A program made the translations under genes and the position numbers. Shown here piece by piece: positions 26,701 through 34,231 of a stretch of DNA of 64,000 nt (position 1 is its first letter; every line of letters starts with the position of its first letter). A model generated the notes under the pieces. The model made no database searches. It was not told the origin of the DNA and saw only the letters and a list, made by a program, of their open reading frames with translations. The stretch comes from Cetobacterium sp. ZOR0034 (GTDB lineage Bacteria; Fusobacteriota; Fusobacteriia; Fusobacteriales; Fusobacteriaceae), in assembly GCF_000799075.1 (NCBI RefSeq), contig NZ_JTLI01000029.1, positions 1 through 64,000 on the forward strand. The letters are read 5' to 3'.

Positions 26701-28746
26701 TTTTATTTGAAATGTCATACTTTCTAAAACGACATCTCCATTTGAGATATTCATTATATCTAATGCATTATCTAGTTTTTCTATATCATTTGTTAATTGT
26801 TCAGCTGTTAATATATTAAACTTTCCTCTTAGATCTTCAACAACAACTTTTTTATCTTCATCTGAAGTCTCATCATCAGGTAAAATAGGCTTATTTTTAA
26901 ATTCAATTGCTGCAAAACTATTTATTGTTCCTTTTTCTCCAATCTCTTTTTTTTCTGTGACTGTTGATGTACCTTTAAAACTTAATTCTTTACTCTCTAC
27001 ATTGTATATGTGCTCTTTTTTTGTATTTTCATCAATAAATTTTTTTCTTGTTTCTATTTTTTTTAAAATATTTTCACTATCAATATCTTTTTCTAATTGA
27101 AAAGCAAAGTTAGCAGTATACAATTGTGATTTTTTTAAATCCACAAATTGAGACTCACCATTTTCACTATGCTTCGAAGTCAATTTAACTCCTTTAATTC
27201 CTTTTATTAAACTCTTTCTATCTATTTTGGCTATATGTGTTGTCGCATCTTCTCCAAATATGCTATATTTCCCATTTTCATCAGTTATAGCAAAATCACC
27301 ATTTTCTAAAAAAATTTTAACTCCTGGAATAACTTTATCCTTTTTACTGTCATATTTATTATCTAAATCTAAATCTAAATAAATCAAGCCTAAAATAATA
27401 CCTTTTTCAGAAAAATTTTCTGTATCTATATTTACACCAACAGAAGCTAAATTAGATTCGCTTGTTGGATTTACATTATTATTCCCATAAATAACTGCTC
27501 TATTAATATTTTTTCCATGTTTTGAAGTTACTCCAACTTTAACCATATATTCTATTGTCAATAATGTTTCTTCAAAATATTTTTCTAAAAATTTAATTTC
27601 AAAAGAAAAAGTATTACCTTTTTCTTTTTTTAAATTATTAATCGTTCCTTTACTAACTTTTATACTTTCTTCTATTAAGTCAAATCCTCTTGGTAAAAAA
27701 TCTCTAAAAATAAAACTTTTAAAACTTTCATCATCACTTATTTTAACATCTAATGTATATTTTATTAAATCTCCAACTCTAGCCGACTTTTGTTTTACTT
27801 TTTTCTCTAATAAAATTTTATTTTTTGACTCTAAAATAACCGTATTAGTTATACCCCCACAATCAATATCTCCAATTAAAACCGATACTCTAAACTCTCC
27901 AATCTTTGAATTATTAACAGCTTTTGCTCCATTTAGAAAAATATCTGTTAATATTTCTCCATCAACCTCTATTTCATCAGAATAAAAAGTTCCATCTTTT
28001 TCATTCAAATAAAATTTAACTTCTAAATCACCTATTTTGCCAATAACCTCATTGACTAATATATCATTACTTAGTTTTATTTTTAGACGAATTTTTTCTT
28101 TTAGAAGATTCTTAAAATTAATTTTTAAATTAGCTGTCAATATACCATCTACTGATAACTGTTGAACTGATTCATTCTCACCAGAAGGAGCTACTTGTAT
28201 AGAGTAATCAATAAATAATTTATTTTTAACTTCACCCAAACTACTCCCATTATGAAAGGCCTCCAAAGAAAAATATCCCTCATCTAAATTCACGGCATTT
28301 TTTATATCAGTTCCATAAACAACTATTTTATATTTTTTTCCCCCCATTATTTCTATCAGTTTTGTTTTTAATAAAATATCACTTTCTTTAGGTATTTCTA
28401 TAAATTCTTCTGTTCCATCTTCTTGTAAATAAAATTTAGATTTATATGGATAAAATCGACTATAAATATTTAGCTTAAAATAAAAAAATGAAGTGTTAAA
28501 GTTTGTTAAATCCAACTCTCCCACTACTGATATTTTGTTTTCAGCACTTAAATTCTGTTCGGATATATTACTACTATGAGTTTTAAATTTTATAATTCGA
28601 TTTAATACATCTACTCTAACTTTATTACTAGATTTTTGAATATTTTCTCCTAATAAATATCCTGTATTTACTATTACATTTGAATATAAGCTAATATTAA
28701 AAAAAAGGAGAGTCACTAAAAATGAGAAATACTTCATTTTTTTCAT
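23713..28746 (-). CDS. Large outer-membrane protein with DUF11-like and SdrD-B-like domains and a C-terminal barrel
   Basis: The 1677-residue protein has a signal peptide (MKKMKYFSFLVTLLFFNISLYS), N-terminal beta-rich domains (to ~310), a DUF11-like domain (~315-445; VGDLIKYTLDVKISDD), an SdrD-B/Cna-B-like domain (~450-525; GLIYLDLDLDNKYDSKKD, then ITDENGKYSI) and, from ~865, alternating aromatic strands (YDLGRIYFSEPI, YVMYGDYKTS) that look like an outer-membrane beta-barrel. The end has a last strand (FLRFRMNIGDMF) and a short hydrophilic tail. Such proteins may anchor or secrete surface fibres. It is last in a four-gene operon of secreted proteins. Not a type V autotransporter by the domains I can see. 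Confidence 0.7.
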   Translation of the reverse strand: MKKMKYFSFLVTLLFFNISLYSNVIVNTGYLLGENIQKSSNKVRVDVLNRIIKFKTHSSNISEQNLSAENKISVVGELDLTNFNTSFFYFKLNIYSRFYPYKSKFYLQEDGTEEFIEIPKESDILLKTKLIEIMGGKKYKIVVYGTDIKNAVNLDEGYFSLEAFHNGSSLGEVKNKLFIDYSIQVAPSGENESVQQLSVDGILTANLKINFKNLLKEKIRLKIKLSNDILVNEVIGKIGDLEVKFYLNEKDGTFYSDEIEVDGEILTDIFLNGAKAVNNSKIGEFRVSVLIGDIDCGGITNTVILESKNKILLEKKVKQKSARVGDLIKYTLDVKISDDESFKSFIFRDFLPRGFDLIEESIKVSKGTINNLKKEKGNTFSFEIKFLEKYFEETLLTIEYMVKVGVTSKHGKNINRAVIYGNNNVNPTSESNLASVGVNIDTENFSEKGIILGLIYLDLDLDNKYDSKKDKVIPGVKIFLENGDFAITDENGKYSIFGEDATTHIAKIDRKSLIKGIKGVKLTSKHSENGESQFVDLKKSQLYTANFAFQLEKDIDSENILKKIETRKKFIDENTKKEHIYNVESKELSFKGTSTVTEKKEIGEKGTINSFAAIEFKNKPILPDDETSDEDKKVVVEDLRGKFNILTAEQLTNDIEKLDNALDIMNISNGDVVLESMTFQIKAPSGGIVNLYVNNKEVDINHIGLRASSALNSLFFLEYSSVKLEKGKNTIKASFLDPFGIERASVQKEVLVRGELSKIKFEKLPKNENEDDIEKFIVKGTDENGLDIPYSLNTTILESGGGEWVTADRNSAIRGLQIVIPPNSESEIYFRPDPGKKKIKFNVTLETVEKEFEFEVFGKTEELFVNGLIEGRINLKGGAAENYFFEKKINNLYKDKINYRGAVFAQGHVKDEYYLTMTYDSAKEDEKFFAYENPDEYYPIYGDNSIKGYIGESKEDLYIKIEKQDSYVMYGDYKTSNMFDDRLRLNEYSRTLTGASSSIKEGNFQINTFIAKTSSQKVIEEIQGKGLSGPYNLSNRNILEGSEEVNLIIYSKKNGTVLSETSLSRGQSYTIDYDLGRIYFSEPIMGYDSDFNPLFIKINYEVSEDDGDKYFVYGVNAEYDITSKIKIGTSYINDENTSSKYEMNGIYMVFENEKNRFTVEAAQTKDFENKIGTAASIHHKYKNENLEVKTIYEKADKDYSNSDSKASSGVEKLETNLEYKLKNESILKLEINSVKDENSSGAYEKNEIYYGIQLPKKGEFTYEIGGKYYYKKDSMEVLETNTVGGKVIWEPEDYERFRGFLEYEQDISLTENRRIASGFDYTFDETTGFYLRQEIMSNLGEHYYLDPEDESNRTLLGIRSSKYFNSEIFSEYREKNSDNKILPEVGYGFKRNYELNENLTIYGTFERIDPVSKKIEDENERKSSTSLTVGYDYEMDSLTRIKGDLEFEFGSKNSFLNKFGYGRKINKSLYFIGKNRYYTEGENKEENRLLLGLAYRDDSTGEYSSLNKYEMNYSSNIIDDNYKQLTHILRSSHSYKINENFDTTMTLGAKNIRSNYENIATNYSAYLVAGTLNYSIFENWTAGINLATLFDSEKNIDYGLGFELGYIFKSNLWLSLGYNFVGFRDKDFDPNGELAQGLFLRFRMNIGDMFDRFKENGKKEPPEKVEIVDVYNLPKEK

Positions 28747-28807
28747 ATTGACCCTCCTTTTAATTTTATATTTTTAAAATAAGTTAATTTTAACTATATA
28801 ACTTATT

Positions 28808-31516
28808 TTATGCGTCTCCCGATGGTAACGATGTTGGAACCTCATCTATCTTAACTTGGAAATAAAGTATAGCTCTTTCTTTAGGTTTTAATGTTCCTAC
28901 ATTCGCTACTATATCTCCTCTCTTTCCTAAACCTGGTTGTGTTTCAGCTACTTTAAAAGCTCCTGCCGTACCATTTGAATCAATAACTATGTAAGATGCA
29001 ACATAATCTGTTCCTTCTCCTGGACTTGATACACCTGTTTTATGGTATTGAGTTGTATAGAATGGCACCGTATCTTTTATTTTTACATTTGTAGCATCTA
29101 TTGCTCCATTATTTTTTATTTCAATCTTATAGTATATTGTTCCTCCTGGATTTGATCTTTGTGGACTTGTTGTATAATTTTCTGTTGGTGATAATTTTTG
29201 TCCTTTTATTATTGTTAAATCTTCAGCTAAGATTGTTGTTGTGTCTGTTGCCACTGTCACTGTTGCTGGAACTGAATATGTTCCTTGGCTTACATTTGGT
29301 GTTATTGTTGTTATATTGTTATCTCCTGCTGGAGCACCAATCGATGCAACAACTCTTGTAAAGATTTTAACTTCTTGACCTGGATTTAATCCATTAATTG
29401 TTGCAAAATCTCCAAATGGTGTATCTACTCCTAAATCGAAAACTCCATTTCCATTAGTATCTAAGAATATATCTGAAGCTGCCCAAGATTTTGTTTCTGA
29501 TAATACTAAGAAGATATTACTTGAACTTCCATCCCCTTCTTTTACATTACCATTATTTTTTACAGTATGTGTATAAATAACTGTTCCACCAGCATAAGTT
29601 GATGATGTATTATTTGGAGTTATTGAAACATTTCTAATTGCATTTATGGTCATAGCATCATATTTAGTATCTCTTGCACCTGTCGTTAACGATGTTACTC
29701 TAAAGTATAGAGGAACTGTTTGAGCAACTGTATTCAGTGCTACAGATACTTCCGCGTCAACTCTTTGGCTAGTATTAGGCAGTATTGCTGACGTTACCGT
29801 TGATTCAACTCCACCACTTATCTTAAATTTAACTGATACACCTGTAGGCATAACTAAATTTGAGAAATCAGGCTTAGTACTTACCTCTAATTTAAATGTA
29901 TCTGTTATGTATGAACTTGTATTATTTACATGTAAAACAAAGTTTGTAGTTTCTCCTGGGTTTAATGACTTTTGTGTAACAGGAGATGCTTCAGGTCCCA
30001 ATCCTTTTCCTGGAGCGTTTGCATTTGTAGATAAACTATCAATATTTGTTAAATCCACTGTAGCTGCTGTAATTGTATTTAATGTATCTATTGCATTTAC
30101 ATTATACGCAGGTGTGAATGTACTTGTCGCAATTTTTTTAACAGTATAATTAGGTTGTGGATTTGCTATATTTTGAGGTAATTGTGCATATAAAACTACA
30201 TTAATTACTTCGTTTATTCCTACTATTCCTGTATCTATTATTCCATCACCATTGTTGTCTAAAACAGGTTTTTCATTTTGCCCAGGTGATTGTAACATCA
30301 TTCTAAATGTTGTTCCAACAGGGAAGAATTTATCAGCTACTGCTAAGTTATATATTTCTGGTGCATTTGCTGTATTTTTAAATACGTTTACGAATCTAAT
30401 CTCTTGACCCGCTTGAGCATTTGTTACTGTCTCTCCTGTAAACTCTGCTTTTACATATTTTAGTACTGTATAATTTACAGTATTAGAATCTTTTGTAATT
30501 GTTTCTACTGTATCATTAAATTCAAAGCTTGCTTTATTTGGAATTGTTCCTATATTTTCATTTTGCTTTACTCTAACTTTGAATGATAATAATCCACCTG
30601 TCGATTCGATTGAAAAAGGAACTACAGTATCTAACCCAAAATTAATCTCTTTTTTATTATTAGCATTTGTAACAACACTATATGTTATTCCTTCTGCACT
30701 AAATGTATCTGTCAAAGGAACTACAGTATTGGAATTAAAGTCTTGCCATGTTGCACTATTTTCTAAGTACTCAAACTTTGTATTTAATTCATCTTTTAGA
30801 GCAAATGCTGATCCAGCTGTTAAAGAATCATTATATACCTTTAAGTAAACTGTTACTTCTCTCGCTACATCAGACGCTCCTGAAGCAGAACTCAAAGCTT
30901 TATAAACTCCTACGTTTGCATTTGCTGTAAAGTTAATTGTTTCAGTTACAAGTTTAGTTTTACTTGAGTCTCCTATACTCGCTGCAGTAATGTTTCCTGT
31001 TACTGATGGACCAGTATCAGTAACACTCGTTGGAACTACAACTAAGATACTTCTAGTTTCAAATGCTCCTACACCACTAATAGTACGCTTTCCATCAACT
31101 AATGGAATTTCAGTTTCATTTCCATCAATTATTCCATTATTATTAACATCTAAATAGATTTTTACTCCTCTTCCAGCTAAATAACTGTTAGTAATTAGGA
31201 AACTATCAGGTCCGTTACCTAAGTTTGTTAATGTATGATTAAATATTGCATTCTGACCTTTTGTTATAGTAGTTGTTCTATTGGGTTCTAAATTTAATGC
31301 ATATGTTTGATTAATTGTTGTGATAACAATATTCGATTGAACTAGCTTATCTACTCCACCAAGTGTTTGGTATGTTAATGTAGCTTGGTTTCCTATATCA
31401 GCATTAGCAAACGGTATTGAACTTACTGCACCCATTGCAGAAGCATATGATATCATTCCTAAAACTGAGGTTGTCGCTAAAAGTGATTTAAATTTATTAT
31501 TGCTTTTTTCTTTCAT
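28808..31516 (-). CDS. Large secreted DUF11-repeat surface protein
   Basis: The 902-residue protein has a signal peptide ending near ASA and a series of beta-sandwich repeats of DUF11 type (NHTLTNLGNGPDSF; THTVKNNGNVKEGDG; YYKIEIKNNGAIDATNVKI). Three calcium-loop-like inserts recur: DVNNNGIIDGNE (~121), DNNGDGIIDTG (~417) and DTNGNGVFDLG (~685). It has few cysteines, no membrane anchor and no barrel, so it is probably an extracellular fibre or layer protein. Base composition is richer in G+C than its neighbours, as is common for Thr/Asn/Gly-rich surface proteins. The downstream barrel protein may hold it. Confidence 0.75.
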   Translation of the reverse strand: MKEKSNNKFKSLLATTSVLGMISYASAMGAVSSIPFANADIGNQATLTYQTLGGVDKLVQSNIVITTINQTYALNLEPNRTTTITKGQNAIFNHTLTNLGNGPDSFLITNSYLAGRGVKIYLDVNNNGIIDGNETEIPLVDGKRTISGVGAFETRSILVVVPTSVTDTGPSVTGNITAASIGDSSKTKLVTETINFTANANVGVYKALSSASGASDVAREVTVYLKVYNDSLTAGSAFALKDELNTKFEYLENSATWQDFNSNTVVPLTDTFSAEGITYSVVTNANNKKEINFGLDTVVPFSIESTGGLLSFKVRVKQNENIGTIPNKASFEFNDTVETITKDSNTVNYTVLKYVKAEFTGETVTNAQAGQEIRFVNVFKNTANAPEIYNLAVADKFFPVGTTFRMMLQSPGQNEKPVLDNNGDGIIDTGIVGINEVINVVLYAQLPQNIANPQPNYTVKKIATSTFTPAYNVNAIDTLNTITAATVDLTNIDSLSTNANAPGKGLGPEASPVTQKSLNPGETTNFVLHVNNTSSYITDTFKLEVSTKPDFSNLVMPTGVSVKFKISGGVESTVTSAILPNTSQRVDAEVSVALNTVAQTVPLYFRVTSLTTGARDTKYDAMTINAIRNVSITPNNTSSTYAGGTVIYTHTVKNNGNVKEGDGSSSNIFLVLSETKSWAASDIFLDTNGNGVFDLGVDTPFGDFATINGLNPGQEVKIFTRVVASIGAPAGDNNITTITPNVSQGTYSVPATVTVATDTTTILAEDLTIIKGQKLSPTENYTTSPQRSNPGGTIYYKIEIKNNGAIDATNVKIKDTVPFYTTQYHKTGVSSPGEGTDYVASYIVIDSNGTAGAFKVAETQPGLGKRGDIVANVGTLKPKERAILYFQVKIDEVPTSLPSGDA

Positions 31517-31578
31517 ACGTCATCTCCTCTTTTAAAAGCTCTTAAAATTTATTAATAAAAACAAATCCATAAATTTAT

Positions 31579-32010
31579 CTACTCACCTCCATTTAACTTA
31601 ACCTGCATTTGTAATTCTAACTTCTCTCCTGGCTTAAGTTCATCAATATTCCATCCAACACCTAAATAACTAGATAGTTCAACTGGCTCTCCATCAACTT
31701 TGATTGGATATGGATAATAATCCCTTCCATTTATACTAACTAAATAGTTATCTGGTGTTGCTGTTTCTGGAACCAAAGATGTTCCTGTAGGTACAGGAAT
31801 CGTAGGACTAAGATTTTTTATAATCTCCTCTTCCTGATTATCTATACTGAAGGTGTACTCTAAAATATCACCTGGAGATGCATTTTCAGCTGCAACTTTT
31901 TGTACATTTCCACTTTCATCTTTAATTAGTTTCGTACTCCCTAAATGTGTTTTCACTTCTCCAAAAACTGTAGATACAATTAAAACAAATAATAAAACTA
32001 TTCTTTTCAT
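31579..32010 (-). CDS. Small secreted DUF11-like protein
   Basis: The 143-residue protein has a signal peptide (MKRIVLLFVLIVSTVFG) and one domain that resembles DUF11 (SPGDILEYTFSIDNQEEEIIKNLSPTIPVP; ELKPGEKLELQMQVKL). Its start overlaps the end of the lipoprotein gene by 4 nt. It may be a periplasmic or surface partner of the 902-residue protein. Confidence 0.72.
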   Translation of the reverse strand: MKRIVLLFVLIVSTVFGEVKTHLGSTKLIKDESGNVQKVAAENASPGDILEYTFSIDNQEEEIIKNLSPTIPVPTGTSLVPETATPDNYLVSINGRDYYPYPIKVDGEPVELSSYLGVGWNIDELKPGEKLELQMQVKLNGGE

Positions 32011-32774
32011 AACTTTCCTCCCTCATTTTGTTTATTTTTTAATAATAAATCTAGTTTTAAATAAGCTTCGTTTAACTCATCTATATTAGATATCATTATG
32101 TTATAATTTTCAGCTATTGACCCTGATATATATTCATCTTTAATTTTATCAACTAAATATATAACCTTATTTCTTTTAAAAGAAATAACAGTTTGATATT
32201 CTGTCGCTTCTTTTTCTCTTAAAATCAAATTTCTAAGATTTCTTTCACCATCAAAAACCATAAATGAATCAAAAACTCTCACCTCATTTTTTTGTGGAAA
32301 TTTTACTTCAATTTTTTTTTCGAAGGATTTTTCTAACAAATATTTACTCGAAAACTGATCAGTTTTATAAATCCAATCTGTTGCGTTCATTATTAATTCT
32401 TTAAATTGTTTGTAATCTATTCTAAGATTATCTATAAATACTTCTTTAGATTTTGTTTCTAAATTAATTAAAATTGCAATACTTAATATCAACTCATTAT
32501 TAATACTTTCGTATAAAATTGGAATTACTAATTCTTTTCCAGTTATAAATGTTTTTACTGTTCCATTTTCATTTCCCATAAATTGATAACTTAATTTATC
32601 GTTATTTAGATATACTTTTTTTAAATTAATAGATAAACTTTCTAACTGTGAGTCTATTTTTTCTTGAATTCTATTCTCTACAGAAGTTTCTAATTTTACT
32701 TGCATATCTTTCTTGCCATCTTTATTACATCCTAAAAAAATTAGACAAAATAGAAGTATTATTAATCTTTTCAT
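32007..32774 (-). CDS. Putative lipoprotein of the DUF11 cluster
   Basis: The 255-residue protein begins with a clear lipobox (CLIFLGC, cysteine at residue 16) followed by a charged linker. I do not recognise the rest, a mixed alpha/beta domain of about 230 residues. It is the first gene of the operon 32774-23713. It could be an inner- or outer-leaflet anchored assembly factor; this is only positional inference. Confidence 0.7.
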   Translation of the reverse strand: MKRLIILLFCLIFLGCNKDGKKDMQVKLETSVENRIQEKIDSQLESLSINLKKVYLNNDKLSYQFMGNENGTVKTFITGKELVIPILYESINNELILSIAILINLETKSKEVFIDNLRIDYKQFKELIMNATDWIYKTDQFSSKYLLEKSFEKKIEVKFPQKNEVRVFDSFMVFDGERNLRNLILREKEATEYQTVISFKRNKVIYLVDKIKDEYISGSIAENYNIMISNIDELNEAYLKLDLLLKNKQNEGGKL

Positions 32775-33140
32775 TCATTCCCCTCCATGTTCTTTTTTAT
32801 TCCTATTTTCTTGCTCAATTTTACGGAATAAAAATGTCCGTTCCTTGTCTTTCTATCTTCATTTTTTATTTTTATATATTTAAAATTACATTTATTAAAT
32901 TTATTTTTATCTATCAAAATAATATATATAAGGAATTTTCATAAAAAATAAAATTACTAAAACTTTTTTTCAAAAAAATTGAATTTTTTTATCAAATATT
33001 TTTTAATGTTTTTTTATGTACTTTTATTTATTTTTATTTTTCATATTTTTTGTTATATTAATAACAATTTTAAAAAGAATTTTCATTTTTTTTGGTATAT
33101 AATTTCTAAATGATTAATTAATATTAAAGGGGGAATTCTT
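32775..33140. other. A+T-rich intergenic region between divergent operons
   Basis: This 366-bp stretch contains the promoters of both the DUF11 operon (minus) and the MprF-domain/mgtA pair (plus). Visible items: a possible -10 TATAAT near 33100 for the plus strand, and an imperfect hairpin ACGGA/TCCGT near 32822. I see no riboswitch and no credible small ORF. Confidence 0.5.
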
Positions 33141-34214
33141 ATGAAATGGTTAAACAAACTACTATATTTTTCAAATAAAAATCTGAATTCAACAAATCAA
33201 AAAATAACCGAAAATGACATTCAAAAAATTCAATATTGTCTATCTGTATCTAAAAATGAAAATGGCTTTCTAGCTCTTTTGAATGATAAAAAGTTCTTCT
33301 TTTATCCTGAAAACTCTGAAAATTGTTGTTTTATTATGTATGGTGAAAAAGGTAGCTCCTACATTGCTATGGGAGATCCTATAGGTTATGAGGAATTCTT
33401 TGAAAAAGCTATTAAAGAATTTAAAGAATTTTGTAAAAAAAGAGAGAAAAAATGTATTTTTTACGAAGTTGATCATTCTTATATTGGAAATTATTTAAAG
33501 AATAATATGATTATCTCAAAAATAGGTGAACGCGGGAAAATAATTCTTAAAAATTTTAGTCTTGAAGGCTCTGATATGAGAAAACTTAGATATTCATATA
33601 ATCACTTAGCTAAAGATAACTATATCTTCAAAGTTATAACAAAACATAATAATTCTCATGTTTTAGAAACTCTTTCAAACATCTCAAAAGAATGGTTAAA
33701 AAGGAAAAATGCATCTGAAAAAAAATTTTCTATTGGACATTTTAATGAAGAGTATATCAAAAATTTTGATATAGCTATCGTTGAAAAAAATGGTGAAATT
33801 ATTGCTTTTACCACTCTTTTTGGAACACCTAATAAGGAGTGTTTAACTCTTGATCTTATGAGACATAGAGGAAATCTTGAAAACGGAGTTATGGAATTCT
33901 TTTTTGTTTCTCTCATTCTTTATGCTAAAGAAAATAACTATGCGGCTTTTAGTTTAGGAATTGTTCCTCTTTCAGGAATAGATAAACATATTTTAACTCC
34001 ATATAAAAGTGTAGAGCATTTTATTTTTAATCATGAAAAACACTTTTATAATTTTAAAGGTTTAAAACTATTTAAAGATAAATTTAAACCAGAATGGGAA
34101 CCTGTCTACATAGCTTATGCTGGACATCTAATATTTCCTCTTGTATTAAAAGATATTGTTTCTTTAACTAGCGGTGGAATAGTTCAAGCAATTCATAAAA
34201 CTGATGAATCATAA
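33141..34214 (+). CDS. DUF2156 aminoacyl-phosphatidylglycerol synthase-type protein without membrane domain
   Basis: The 357-residue protein looks like the soluble catalytic half of MprF/LysX-type lysyl-phosphatidylglycerol synthases, a double-GNAT fold: CFIMYGEKGSSYIAMGDPIG near residue 60, MRKLRYSYNHLAK near 142, LTLDLMRHRGNLENGVMEFFF near 235. No membrane flippase domain is present. The family transfers an amino acid from tRNA to phosphatidylglycerol and lowers the surface charge. It is 17 nt upstream of mgtA, suggesting one operon for cationic stress or low Mg2+. Confidence 0.8.
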   Translation: MKWLNKLLYFSNKNLNSTNQKITENDIQKIQYCLSVSKNENGFLALLNDKKFFFYPENSENCCFIMYGEKGSSYIAMGDPIGYEEFFEKAIKEFKEFCKKREKKCIFYEVDHSYIGNYLKNNMIISKIGERGKIILKNFSLEGSDMRKLRYSYNHLAKDNYIFKVITKHNNSHVLETLSNISKEWLKRKNASEKKFSIGHFNEEYIKNFDIAIVEKNGEIIAFTTLFGTPNKECLTLDLMRHRGNLENGVMEFFFVSLILYAKENNYAAFSLGIVPLSGIDKHILTPYKSVEHFIFNHEKHFYNFKGLKLFKDKFKPEWEPVYIAYAGHLIFPLVLKDIVSLTSGGIVQAIHKTDES

Positions 34215-34231
34215 TTTAAGGATGTGATTTT

